Shown piece by piece: positions 18,565 to 30,700 of a stretch of DNA of 64,000 nucleotides. Every line of letters begins with the position of its first letter. The first letter of the stretch is position 1. The DNA is from Bryoerythrophyllum caledonicum (lineage: Eukaryota > Streptophyta > Bryopsida > Pottiales > Pottiaceae): positions 1,364,001 to 1,428,000 of the forward strand of contig OZ020516.1 in the NCBI GenBank assembly GCA_963971425.1. The letters run 5' to 3'. The translations under genes were made by a program, and so were the position numbers. The notes below the pieces were generated by a model. It was not told where the DNA came from. It made no database searches and saw only the letters and a list, made by a program, of their open reading frames with translations.

Positions 18565-21500
18565 TGCAGTTTGTAGAGACAGTGTCCCTCCGGAATGCAC
18601 CCAATCGTCACTAGATGCTCTCCAGAGTAACCGCTCCGGTTTCGTTCCCACAGAGACCTAATGTTCTTTCCCCAATATTCCGGATTACTAAACTATATCC
18701 CAACAATCGGTTTATGAGTTAGCTATAGTCATTACTTACGTAGGGTAGATCCGGATCCTTTCGGATTCCGGATTATATACAGTGATTTCCGGCAAGTAAT
18801 CTCTGGAAGTCTGGAGGGTAGTTTGATTTATCTCTGTTCCTCTTCAGAGAGTCTCTTGGAGTTTTTAAACGAGTGGCCGGAGTCCACTGACCCTGTTTTG
18901 TGTAAGTGGCTGGGTTTCCCACTGCCTGGTGACTTTAAGTGGCTAGGCACCCACTGTCCGGAACTTATAGTGACCAAACACCACTCTCCCTACTCTGGTA
19001 ATTCGTAATTTGATTGTTGCTGCCGGACAACTGCTCTCACGACATATGGAAGGCCTTCCGGATGCGGTCACACAGAGACTAATTCGGACTACAACAACAT
19101 TCCGGCGGGTATGGTTGCAATTTTCCAGTACAGAGACTCACTATTCACTATGGTTATTCCGTCTAGATATGGGTATCAGGCTTTTTCCTATCTTAGGGAA
19201 GAACTCCGGCTGTGACTGGAATCTAGTTTAGCACGGTTACTTCCGTGAACTAGAGATTACCAAGAACACCTCTGCAGTTCATCTCCTCCCCTCTTGGCTA
19301 CTTCCGGACCTTGGAGACTACGAGGAACACCTCTACAATAGTTCTCTCCAACTCTCCCAGGCGATCTCCTGATACCGACCTTGATAGCTTCCCCCTCCAG
19401 CAAAACAATGGACTTACCCTATTCCAAAAAAATTACTCACACAATCCTACCCTCAAGAATGGATCCGTCACTCACAGGTTCCATACGCCACACAACAACA
19501 CAAAGTAGCAAATCTAGTGCAAATGATAACATATATTTCCTAGTGAAAAGAACAAGATAAAGGTTTCTCCCAAAACCTCACTACTAAGTACTCTCTGAAT
19601 TCTCTAAATTCAGATTTCCTTCTACCTATGCCTACGAAAAAATCCGCTAGATCTTATCTAAAAGATCCGAGAAATCCGAAAAAGTCCCAGATCCGATCTC
19701 AGATCCTAAAATCTCGGAACAGTTCTCGCCTCCGAAATACCTACTCTAACATTAAAACTGGCTATTGATTCCGGCAGCAGCCGGGTGCACTTGGGGCCCC
19801 ATCGTTTGTCGCAGCTAACCTGGACTCTAACCCTGAGAAAAAGAGAAAAAGAAACATACAACCTAACTAACCCTAAGTGGGAGCACCGGGACCCCGATTT
19901 CTCCCACTCCGGCGGGAGGGAGAAATCTCCACCGGAACGCGCGACTTGCCCTTCGCCTTCTTCGACATTGCACGTGAAAGGTCGGTCTTCCGGATCGATG
20001 GTCCTGCTGTTGGAGGGGCAGCCACCACCGGAGTACTAGCATCCAGCGGTGGAGGGGGTTGTTCCGGTGATCGTTCCGGAACCGGAGGTGCTGGTTCATC
20101 CACAGCGGAAGCTGACCCGATCTCCTGGACCAAGTCTCTGTAGCTTCCAGATGGACTCCTCGGTCCGGGCGCCAACCTCCGGGACACAGATCTTGGTGCG
20201 GATGGGAGGCCGCCTCCCGCCGGAGGATCTGGCAGACGCATCTTGGGTGGCGACATGAGATCCGGTAGGGTCTTCAGAATCTCACTCGTACTTGGGTTGG
20301 GAAGTACGATGCCCTCCGCTGGCGTCTGGGGTGACGGAGTGTCTAGCGACTCCGGATTTGCTGACGTGCCCGGTGCTGGAGTGGAGTTGGCCGGAGGTCC
20401 CGGAGAGGCTGTGGTCCGTATTGGTGTCGTGGTGTTGTCCGGTCCAGGTGCTGCTGGGTCTTCCGGAGGCTCCACGGTGACGTTGTCAACCAACATCTTC
20501 ATCTGGTCCCAAGTCCGGCCCATCTTCTCCGCTTGGTCTAGAAGAAACCGGATGATGTTGGCCTTGGTGACCTTCTCCTTCTTCTCCACTAGTTCGGTGA
20601 AGAGCCGGCTCCGGTTGACCACGTCGACCGGAAGTTGCAAGGCCGCCCAGACCTCCGTTAGGGCCACTGCGGAAGCAAGGGCCTTCGCCTCGACTTCCTT
20701 CCTGGCCGTCACCGCCAGGGCTGCCTCGACGAGGTAACGCTTCATCTTCTTCTCCATTTCTATACTGGCTTTGTACAAGGTGGCGAGTTGGGTATGCAGC
20801 GCCTTCGCATCCGTCTCCCGGTTCCGGAGCTCCTCCACCCTGGTGATGGCGTACTCCAGCCGGTCGACGTCCAGACTTCGGAACATTTGCTCCACGCTGG
20901 TGGTGATGATGTAGTTGGTTTCCTTAAGGAGCCCAACTCTCCAGCCAATATCCCGGGTGAGCTCATCCATCAGTTTGAGCTCACCCTTGGAATCGCTCTT
21001 GTCGACCTTTCTCCTCTTCCTGTTAATCCCCTCCGACGGTCCGGACTTGTCTTCTCCGGATGATGCAGAGGAGCTGCGTATTTCCGGACTCTCAACTTCG
21101 GGCTCCTTCCCCCGAGGTCTCTTAGGAGCCTTCCGGCCCTCCAGACTGCCCGTGGTTGCTGCTTCCGGGACCGTCTCCTTCCCTCCGGACTCCTCTTCTT
21201 CCGACTCGTCTCCTCCATACTTCTGGAAGTTAAGGACTTCATCGTACTGCCAAATTTCCGTCTGGGTCAGCTGCTGGTGGTGAGCGTAAAGGTGCACCAC
21301 ATACGAGGCCAGAGGTGTTGCTGATTTCTTCACCTTCTGAAGATTGGCCACGAGCCAGTTGATCAGGTCGGTCATCAACGTTCCCTAGTCGACGACGATC
21401 TTCCCCCGGAGTGCTCCGAGGAAAGTGCAGGCCCACTTCCCCACCACCGGATTCGGCTTTTCCGGATGGAAGATAGGGTTTGTAAACCCTAGCACAAGCT

Positions 21501-22458
21501 CGGCATCCAGGTGCCGAAGGTCTTGGAGGTTGCAGCCATCCTTCGGGTCTGCTGGTCCTCCGAATTCCTCCGCCAGGAACTCGTCCCGCCGTTCCACCAC
21601 CTTGGTACAGCTGGCTCGGAAGTCGTAAGCCTGAGACCACTCCGGGACTCCCCAGACCTCCGGATGGGCTCTCATCAACCCCTTGTACTTCTCATCCGGC
21701 GCCCCGACAAGTTCTTGGACGTAGACCTCTTCCCGGATGCCCCACGGAACCTCGAGCAACCCGTCACAGCCCATGTACTTCAGACTGGTCTTCAGCATGC
21801 TGACTTCGTCCGGGTCTTCTCGTATCTCCGGAAGGACACGGGTTAAAGGCGGCAGTGCAACTGCTGGCTCTTCGTCTCTTCGGCCGCACCCATCTCTGTC
21901 CGTCCTCTTCTTCGCCATCGGTACAGACTTCATGAGACCTGCCTATCCCCTCACAATCTCTCGAGGTGGTCCCTACACGCACCATCCTCACAAAAGCACT
22001 CCCTAATGGACACACGTCCGTTCTAACCGTCTAAACTTCAAACCCTAACGGCCAGAGGTTAGAAAACCGTGAGCGAGAAAGAGAAAGAGAGAGAGAAGAA
22101 AGCCTAAATGCGAAACCCTGCATGCGAAGAAGAAATGGAGAAGAAAGAGTTTTCCCCCCAAACCCATCCTTAAGTAGTCTGGCCGTTAGTACGGAGTCAT
22201 GATGACAGTTGATGGCGACGGTTCCGGCTGACGGTTCCGGATAACTGACTGCCCCGGAATCCTGGTAACTGCTCCGGTTCCACTTTTAACATCTTTAGGC
22301 TTAATTAGGGTTGGCAGTTAGGTTGATCCGACTTTATTCCTACCTGAAGACTATTGGTTGTATCCTGGCACAATCTATCATAATTAATTATTAAGTTTTT
22401 GTGTTTTGGCCGGAACTTAAGGTTAACTTCCGGCATCATGTGGGAACGGAATCCCACA
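18565..22458 (-). mobile_element. 5' LTR (~3.9 kb) of a Ty3-like element, containing an ORF
   Basis: On the minus strand the sequence begins TGTGGGATTCC at 22458 and ends near CTGCA at 18565, followed by the PBS and gag. The 5' edge is supported by a second copy of the flanking DNA (23481-23610) that lacks the LTR. The 3' edge is inferred from the PBS. TCCGGA-like motifs are frequent throughout. The interval 18600-19870 has no ORF of its own. An alternative is that 18565-22458 is an unrelated insertion, but the same ORF also lies just after pol in the + strand piece at 16578. Confidence 0.6.
19873..21933 (-). pseudogene. LTR-embedded ORF, ~685 codons with one TAG
   Basis: ATG 21933 (or 21918) opens a single frame to 19873, broken only by TAG 21385-21387, where the plus-strand copy has Trp. 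Regions in order: basic start (MAKKRTDRDG); a conserved globular part (LPPLTRVLPEI, GMR-like WGIREEVYVQEL, DEKYKGLMRAHPE, PIFHPEKPNPVVGKW, SYVVHLYAHHQQLTQT); an acidic/Ser linker (DESEEEESGG, SSSASSGEDKSG); a ~190-residue helical, probably coiled-coil section (VEQMFRSLDVDRLEYAI, KAKALAS-like KEVEAKALASAVAL); and a ~170-residue Pro/Ser/Thr-rich tail ending in a basic patch (KKAKGKSRV, RRSGRNRG) that could be a nuclear localisation or nucleic-acid contact. No family is recognised. It is not gag, protease, RT or integrase. Confidence 0.7.
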
Positions 22459-22602
22459 ATGGTGTTGTCACAAGCCATTTGGAGAGTACAATAGCGAGGC
22501 CAATAAGTAGGAAAGGACATGCCCGTCGACCACAAGAGTAAACAACCACAAGAGCAAAGAACCACAAATTCAGACCAACAAACAACACAGAAACGCAATT
22601 AA
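22459..22602 (-). repeat. Flank of the LTR, inverted copy of 23481-23610
   Basis: Read on the minus strand this matches 23481-23610 (TTGTTGGT, GAATTTGTGG, CAAATGGCTTG, CAACACCAT). Homology ends exactly at ACCAT, where TGTGGGAT of the LTR begins, so it marks the insertion site. Confidence 0.7.
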
Positions 22603-23480
22603 ATATCATTGTAATCAGGGCTGCTTCTAAATGTATGTCTCGCCCACCATCTCCATATTGCACGTCTTGTTAAGAGTTGGTAGGATTTGATGGACAGCCG
22701 ACTGCAACCTACGTTGAGGGTGTTGTCTCTTATTAAGGTTGATAACTGTATTGAGAGCTGTGATCCAAGGATCTGTGAACAAGGTCTGACAATGTTAGTT
22801 TGTGAGCAAGATGCAAGACAAAGAATAAAAAATAGATCTATGGAATCATGACGACAACGACAAGGGGAAGATGCACTTTATTGGTACTGCTGCATTGGTC
22901 GTGAGATTCCCAGTGTCCACAGTGCTTGCAGTGATCTACACTAATTGATTGTGTGGTGTCTTGCCGTATGTATGCAACAATGTTCTCCTAAAGAAGGGCG
23001 CATCAGAGGGAGCAACTACGTTGTATAACAAAGTGAGAGGGTTTTAGAGGAGGAACAAGGTAAGATTTGTACCTTGATGCTTTTTGTATTGGAATGATGA
23101 ATTTCACTGTTGTCAATCAAGGGCTTTGTCGTGGATATCGTTGGCAACTAGGATTGATTTCTGTGGGGGTCGTTCTTGATTGTTCAATTGTCTTTTGAAG
23201 GTTGGGATAATTTAGGCATAGATGCCTTTGGAATGTGCTCATGTAGTGAGATATGGGCAATAAAGCAGTCCAATAGATTCATGCAAAGGGGTTAAGTAAC
23301 TTACATGGAAGTTCGTTGTTGGATGCTTGCAGCCGTTGTTGTTGTGTTGACTCTTTCCCTTCTGCTACATAGTCATTTTGTTGTTTGTATTTGTGCTGAT
23401 GTTGTTGCTCTCCCTTGTGCTATTGTAATTGCACTCCCTTGTACTGGTTGATGTAAGAGGATTAGAGGCAAATACCGTAG
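22603..23480. other. Spacer, no gene seen
   Basis: GT-rich on the plus strand, with no coding frame of recognisable type. Confidence 0.4.
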
Positions 23481-23610
23481 TTGCGTTCGTGCCTTGTTTG
23501 TTGGTTTGAATTTGTGGCTGCCTGCTCTTGTGTTCGATGAGCATGTCTTTCTCTGCTTGTCGGCCTCCTTATTGTACTCTTCAAATGGCTTGGGGCAACA
23601 CCATCATTCT
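23481..23610 (+). repeat. Uninterrupted copy of the LTR flank
   Basis: About 80% identical by eye to the minus strand of 22459-22602. It continues without break past CAACACCAT into CATTC, so it acts as an empty-site reference for the LTR insertion. Confidence 0.65.
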
Positions 23611-24410
23611 TTTGGCTTCAAACTGATACATCTTGACTCTGTGTTTGTAGCTGGTGCATCTTTGTCGTTGTGTTTGATTCTGGTGTCATCGTGTCTATGA
23701 GAGGACACGTTTGGTTGCATTTGATTGCTCCATGCTTTGCTGACATTGATCTGCATTCTTCTCTTTTTGTGTTGCAAAATGAGATTTTTGGTGTTGAAAT
23801 GCACCAGCTTCTTGTTGTTTGGGTGTTTGTCCTCGTTGTGATACTCTTGTCTTGGAGTTGGGCTTTTGATGTTGTTTCTTGATCTGCTGATTTGAATGTC
23901 TTTCTTCCATTTCTTCAGGTATGGAAGATCGTTTACAAGTTTCATCACTGGCTTTAAGAGTATTGCTTTTTCCACAGGGACGTTGCAACAGGCTCCATCC
24001 CGGCTGGCTTGTAGTTGTTGCCTCTTAGTGTGCTGATGTTGTACTAGTTGTGGGTATCCTTTGTCCTTTTTGGATAAATGTAAGTGTGTTAATCCTTGAA
24101 GAGATTGTATAGCGCTTGCGCATGCTATCTCTGAACATTGCATTCATGTGGGTGTTTGTAACTGTTTGGTGCCTAATGTGATAACAAATATTTGTGTAGT
24201 GTGTGCCATGTTGTGCTTGTTGTGAGGTAATGATATGTGTGAAAACAACAAATGTAAATAGGCAAAAAATATGGAGGGGAGAGATGTGTATTTGTGTGTC
24301 TAGGAAGTTGAGCATGATGTTGCTTCTTGTGCTTGCGGCGGCATCCTTGCTTGTTCTCCAATTCTCTTTCTTTTGAAACTTAGTTCAGAGTAATATGGTG
24401 TGGAATCAGG
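23611..24410. other. GT-rich DNA, no supported gene
   Basis: A 179-codon minus-strand frame exists (23604-24143), but its composition (Lys, Gln, His, Asn) is what GT-rich DNA gives by chance and no motif is visible. Confidence 0.4.
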
Positions 24411-24585
24411 GTTGTCATAACAGACGGGTTGAGTTGATCGGACGAGACAACCGGACGGGCGGTTCGGACCGGACAAGCGGACGCTCCGCACGGATTGCCT
24501 AAAGTGCGCCTAGTAATTTTTTGCAGGTAAGAAATTTTTACTATGGTGGACACCTGACATTCATACGTATTACGCTACGGTGGCG
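24411..24585 (+). repeat. R1 dispersed repeat, copy a
   Basis: Homologous to 34678-34855: GTTGTCATAAC at the left edge, GATCGGACG, CGGATTGCCT, AGTAATTTTTTGCA, GAAATTTTTACT, then a GC-rich array. About 75% identical by eye over about 180 bp. Confidence 0.75.
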
Positions 24586-24708
24586 CTAGGGCGGAAACAT
24601 TTGCGCCCCTAGCATAGTAGGGGTAAAGACGTTCCTGCCCCTACATGGTAGGAGCGGAGATGTGCCCGCCCCTAAATGGTACGGGCGGGGACGTCTCCGC
24701 CCCTCCCG
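24586..24708. repeat. GACGTC-type GC-rich array (type II), copy a
   Basis: Four units of about 31 bp, each a near palindrome GGGCGGGGACGTCTCCGCCC plus a TAnNATGGTA-like spacer. The same motif makes up the arrays upstream of cassette 2 genes. Confidence 0.8.
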
Positions 24709-24710
24709 CC

Positions 24711-24889
24711 AAATTTTGGAATCAACACTTTTTGAATGGCCATATCTCACTAAAAAATAGTCCAAATTAAATATATGAGATATTTTTGGCATCTACAAAA
24801 AATGTAGATGTCAAAACACTTCTCAAAAGCTTGATTTAAGCTAGTTTTGAATGAGTTATGCCCATCCAAAGTTTTTTGATTCCAAAATT
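24711..24889. mobile_element. MITE-like insertion inside the type II array
   Basis: Perfect 14-bp inverted ends AATTTTGGAATCAA / TTGATTCCAAAATT at 24712-24725 and 24876-24889 flank about 150 bp of AT-rich DNA. GC-rich GGGCAGGGACGTGAGG units continue to the right at 24893-24935, so the element appears to split the array. No clear target duplication was found. Confidence 0.5.
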
Positions 24890-25372
24890 AGGTGGGGAAG
24901 GGGCAGGGACGTGAGGGTAGGGACGTGAGGGGGGGACTCAACCTTTTGAAGGTAGTAGAGGATCAAAGTTGGGCAAACCCCATTGTCGCCTTGGCAAAAG
25001 CCTTCCTACTTCCCATGCGTTGGAAAGATCATATTTATATTGTAAATTTAGTTTTCCTTCCAACATTTAGGGAATGATATAATTGCCGTGATGATTGGGG
25101 AGCGCAAAGATCTTGTCGGAACCAAATATAGCGGCTCTTTGCTTTAAAATGGTTCCATTGGACTTGAATTAGAAGAAGAAAAAGAACTACGGTCTTTCAA
25201 TGGGATCAGCGTGAATGTAGTGTTTATTCATTCTCTTCACTAAGCATATGGCCACGGGACATAGGCTAGTATATGTAGAACTATTTTTCCCTCACGAGCA
25301 AACACTTTTCTACACTAAGTGCTTCTCTACACTAATTGCATTAGAGACAACCGACATGTCATCTCCTCCAAG
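24890..25372. other. Array remnant and spacer
   Basis: Contains three GGGACGTGAGG units, then unremarkable sequence. A TTGTCGGAACC string at about 25114 is the reverse complement of GGTTCCGACAA in the U modules at 46.7 and 48.1 kb. No gene seen. Confidence 0.4.
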
Positions 25373-25606
25373 AACACCATATTCATATTGGGAGATTTCC
25401 ATGACTTTAAAAGGTATGAATGGTTTTCTCAATAGAAATTGTTTGTGCACATTCAGCTCGACTTAAGCTAAATATGTATCCATATTGTACATAGAGGACA
25501 AAATTCATTGTGTAATTTCACTAAACATTTGCATGTTTAGGTCGACTTAAGCTTCATATAATATTTTGGGAGGCTCCCAACCTCCCAATATAATGAATAT
25601 GGTGTT
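25373..25606. mobile_element. Foldback or MITE-like repeat
   Basis: GAACACCATATTCATATTGGGAG at the left is mirrored by CTCCCAATAtaATGAATATGGTGTTC at the right, differing by a 2-3 base insertion, about 190 bp apart. A related left end (AACACCATATTTGTTATATTGGGAGATTT) occurs again at about 60040. Confidence 0.5.
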
Positions 25607-27090
25607 CAAGGGCTTTGTGGGTCCCCATATAATAAGGCCGTGGGACCCCCCACCATAAGTTAGTGGACTATGGTGGTACTTGAATTAGAATGTTGTATTA
25701 TGCTATTAACAACAAATTCTTTTTGACATTTTCAAAGAAGGTAATATTCTTTGTACAAGTGAAACCTTCTTTGTTATCGACGGACAAATACCATTGAGCT
25801 ATGTAGTTTTAATGTAAAGACGTGTTTTGAAATGACTCATCTTAAGGTCATATTCAAATTTATGAAGCACAATGTCGAATCATTCAATCTCCATATATCC
25901 CTTGTGTAACAACCCCTTTGGAACAATCCACGAATTACTCTTCTTAAGCATAGGGTGGTTGAAATACATATTTTTAAATTGTTGGGGTTATGATTATTTA
26001 TCACCCAATTCAACCAGAAAGAAAGATAGTGCATTCAAAAGCATCCTCTAAAGGCCACAATGTTCCAAAGTCAAAGTGGTTCTTTCACAACACTTCTTAC
26101 CAAATGGTGTCAATTTAACTTTAAATTGATTAAACCTTGCAAAGGTTAGATGAAACTCCAAACGGCTTTGCTTCTAAAAGTGACACCTTTAAAAGGTCAC
26201 ATTTAACATGTCTATTGTAAAAGTAATGGATGTAGGGGAGAGACACATGACCAAATGTTTTTTATTATACATATAGATGTACAAAAAATATAAATGTGGA
26301 TAGAAGCTCTAGCAAAATTTCTAGCAATATAGAACATAACTATTAACTTCTTTCTTGAACTCATGTCTATATACAATAACAATAGAGCTTTGTATGGTTT
26401 GTATGAAATTATTTTCCTAAATAAATATAATTTTGACATTGTTCTGTACTATATATATGCCATATTTATAAATTGGGAATGTCCATTTCTTTATGTTCAA
26501 ATGGAAACTATCACATTTCCTTTTTAATATTTGTTGCTCTTCATATATGTATTTTATTTGGAACATAGAGAATTTATTTTTACATCGATGTTAAATGGTT
26601 TCACTTTTAGTTCTCTAACACGTGCAAACTATTTATATGTTTCTTAACCTTTTTGTTTATCTTCCCATGCCCCTTCTTAACATTGGATTCAATTGTAGAA
26701 TACTTATATATAAAGAGTATTACCTTCTTCTAAGATTCCAAAAACAAAGTATTTCTTTTATTGTAAAAAAACATTTTAACCCAAATAAAACACGTTCACA
26801 CATTTTGCGGAAGTTGGGGAAAAAAAGTAATTTTGAAGGGGCCACTTGCAAAAATTGTAGAGACTACGTACGATAAAAAAAATAGGGACAAATGTATTCA
26901 CTTAGGATAAATTTTATAAAGAAAGTACATGTAACATACATTGCTTTAAAAGTGTGAAATATGGTTATAAGTAATATATAATTAGATATAATGTCGAAGT
27001 ACTATGTAATTCGTACAGCGACACTATCTTGTGAGCGGTGAGCGGTGAGCAGCGAGCAGGGAGCCTAAAAATCTTTGAATTTTTTTTTAT
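25607..27090. other. AT-rich DNA, no gene seen
   Basis: Short frames only, no motif. A small GAGCGGTGAGCGGTGAGC repeat lies at about 27033-27060. Confidence 0.5.
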
Positions 27091-27390
27091 AAATGTGTTT
27101 TTTAAATTAAAAATGTGTTTTTTAAATTAAAAATGTGTTTTTTAAATTAAAAATGTGTTTTTTAAATTAAAAATGTGTTTTTTAAATTAAAAATGTGTTT
27201 TTTAAATTAAAAATGTGTTTTTTAAATTAAAAATGTTTTTTTTAATTAAAAATGTGTTTTTTAAATAAAAATGTATTTTTAAAATTAAAAATGTATTTTT
27301 AAAATTAAAAATGTATTTTTAAAATTAAAAATGTATTTTTAAAATTAAAAATGTATTTTTAAAATTTAAAATGTATTTTTTTTTTTTAAA
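27091..27390. repeat. 20-bp AT-rich tandem repeat
   Basis: Seven perfect copies of AAATGTGTTTTTTAAATTAA (27091-27230) are followed by two 19-bp variants and about five copies of the variant AAATGTATTTTTAAAATTAA. Such AT-rich minisatellites expand by slippage and may bind matrix or curve DNA; no function is shown. Confidence 0.97.
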
Positions 27391-27709
27391 ATGTGAAATT
27401 CAGGGAAAATCCGCAGAAATGGAAAAATTGCACACAAAGTTGATACAATTTACTAAATTAAGAATGTATCATATAACCGTGGTCAACTTTGCATTGTGAC
27501 AAGTACTTCTGATTTGGGGACTTCTCCTCTTCCGTGACTACGTTTCTATGAACATTCAATTTATTACTTAGCACAATATCATGTCTCATATGTTATGAAT
27601 TCAAGATTCTGATCCCCAATTCAAAGTATAATTTGATATCCGTACGTACTCTATGATGCTACTTAAGACCAAATCACGACGTCTGATCTTTCGGAGAACT
27701 CTGAGTTAT
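27391..27709. other. Spacer
   Basis: 3' flank of the SWIM pseudogene (which is on the minus strand). No gene seen. Confidence 0.4.
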
Positions 27710-30700
27710 TCATGCCTGTTTTGCAATGTTGGCTAGTTCAAGGATGCGCATCACTTCAATGAAGCTATAGCTGGGAGCGTGCATAAATACATCCACCTTG
27801 CAATCCATCTTACATAGGTAACAGAGGATGTAGTACACATGCTTGCAATATTTCCACTACCCCTTCTTTTCCAACGCCTCCAATTGCATCTTCAAGAAAT
27901 CAGGGCAAGAACACCCCTGGAGGTACATAAAGGTGATGCAATAGGACTTTTCATTTCCTGCGTCAAGGGTAATAACACATCCCCAACATAGGTATGGTAT
28001 GGCAATGACGTTCGAAACGTAGCAGTTATTCATAAGAGCCGCACTTGACCAAATATTTCGTTGCTCAACTGTGGGAACGTCCGAGCCCTTACGGATCACA
28101 TAGTCGTGCCGAAATGTGTGGAATGAATTTGGATTCAAGGGAATCGGGAAGTGGGAATGCGGAAGGGGCATGTCCATAGACACTTGGAATTGTCTCCGCG
28201 GTGAAAGAGCACCACGTTGCTTCAATTGGAAACGAGCTTCCTCTAACGCCAATACCTCCTGCACTTTTAGGTTTGTGCCAAATTTCACAGGCCACATCAT
28301 CGGAACTGCTGGCCAATCGAGTACAAATGATTGCTTCGACCCCTTCACACAACGGCTTACGTCATCAGGACAAAACCAGGACTCCGCAGCAACATTCCGT
28401 GGACTCCTGTAATCCTTCTTCAAACCAGCGTATGTTGGGGCAGGAGTTCCATGACTTCCACGTTCTACTCTAGCGTTGCAGTGCTCACCTGTATGAGCTT
28501 GCAGTGCTTGGCATCTTCAAGCGGACTTCTTCGGAAGACAAGCAATGTGCCACTTTAATGGATTACAGTCCAACTCCGATTCGTTCACCGTATCGGAACG
28601 GTATTGGAACGATGAGAATCATGGTCGGACCCTGGGGGCAAATCAAGCTTGCGCTTCGTAGACCCAAATATCTTAGAACCTTCTAGTCTGCCCGTTTGGA
28701 TTAGTAGATCTACAGCATTTGGGAAGTTCCTAACAGCCTGAGCAATGAGTTTAGGATCACCTGAACGTTGAGCGAATCACTGCCAAAGCATAACTTTGTC
28801 CGGTCCTGTACCAGATGTTCTACCCTTCAGCCATGCACGATATGGTGTTATTTGCATGAAAGCACAAATGGGATTGTCCACGGTTGCAGCATACAAGCAT
28901 GTCATCGTGTTCCCAAATTGTTGAAGCCACCGGTTGTGGACCATTTCAACAAGGTTGCATGAAAGCATGTCTGCTCTCTCATCCAGCGCCAAATCCTAGC
29001 ACAAGTCAACAATTATCATAACACGATTTCAAAACACTATTACACTTAGAACTAGAGAATACACTGTATGAAAAGCGTAGACTACTTACAAGTTGCATTG
29101 CGCCGCTCCTTTGTTGATACCGAAAGTGCCAAAATGCCATCCAATCCTCAAGAGCTTGTCGCCCTACTTCGGTAGTAGCATTAGAGGACACCCACCACCC
29201 TCTTATTACATTGTATTGCGCTTCGGCCTCCTCTTGAGACTTTGCATTCTTCCAAATTTTGCAGAGGGCAATATGCTGGTCTTGGAAGCCGGCAAGAATG
29301 TTTCGAACGGTGGCTCGCTAGAGACATTTGGTCCAATGGAATAAACAAGTGCATTCTCTGTTGTCCATGGGCTTGTCTTTGTCGCCGTTGCCGTAAACTC
29401 GACGAACTACGTGCTAGTTCGCCTCAGCACTATCCACCATGAAGCCCTTGAAGTTCGTCGCCTCCAATCCATGGTTCTTCATTGTATCATTCAAATTCTC
29501 CTAGAACAGTTGTTGTGCGTCGGCATCCTTGGATTGCATATTGCACATGGCAATTGTCATGACTCCACAATACTTACTATCATATACATGACATGCCATG
29601 GTAGTCCAGTCCTTGACCCGCTCAATGACATGATCGAACATCAACCAACAATCTTGTAGGTCATTTTTGGGTTGCATACGCTTGACGAGATCTACACCAC
29701 TACCTACTGGATCGACTGACATCTTGAAGACAAAGACTTTACCTTTGGATTGACCGGGGAACTTGTTCTCGCGGATGAACACAAACTTGGACGATTCCTT
29801 CAGGGCCATAATGTTGTCCATCACTCCCTTACCACCACTGTAGAACCTCTTGCAAGTAGACACAAGGTTTCTAATATTTGGAGATGAAAGTGTCTCGAAT
29901 TGATCCAAGACAACGTCTATAGAAGCTCCTTCCAAAGTTGATGACCTGGATACCGGACAAATCAAGTAGTCAGAAAGAAAGTTCTTGCTTGTTGCCATGA
30001 TGATTGCGGAGATCATAGCCTTCAGTGTGCGCTGGACTTCCTTGGCAACACAGTCGTGTACAACGTCCATCGCGCATTGGTCGACACCTTTTGAGATGGA
30101 ATGGTCATGATGCCTAAGATGAATGGCCACACGAGTGCGTGACGGATCATTCGATGTCACGTAGTAGATACGAGCATCACAGAGAGATATACAGGAATGA
30201 CTTGTGACAATAGGTGAGACTATCAAGGAATGACTTGTGACAATAGGTGAGATTTCTTGAGTTACCTAAGTTGGGATCACTGACATCTTCTTCCTCTGTG
30301 TCGCTAAGTGTATGGACGACCTCGTGTCCAAACCAGGCAGAAGTATTGTATCTCCAGAGTCCTCTAAAGAAGTAGTGACGGCTCTTGATGCATGACCAGA
30401 CATCTGAGCATCTAAGACACCATACACTTTGAAGGAACCTGAACATAAATTCCACACAAATCCTACCGCATCACGATCTTTTACTTGATAAATGGACTAC
30501 GTTTGAATCTCGTTACTATCAAATACTTCTTGTTCAACTTGAACCGTTCCACTCCTAAGTCCAAAACGAAGACAGAGCAAAGACTCTGCGACAATGACAA
30601 TGCCACGTTCATCAACAAGCATGAGAAAAGGGATGCCCCCCTGACATGATGAAGAGACGCCATGTTCAAGGACTCTCAAAGAAGGTTGAACAACTTTGCG

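Noticed and set aside
23604..24143. 179-codon minus-strand ORF
   Set aside because: Composition reflects GT-rich DNA; no motif, no paralogue.
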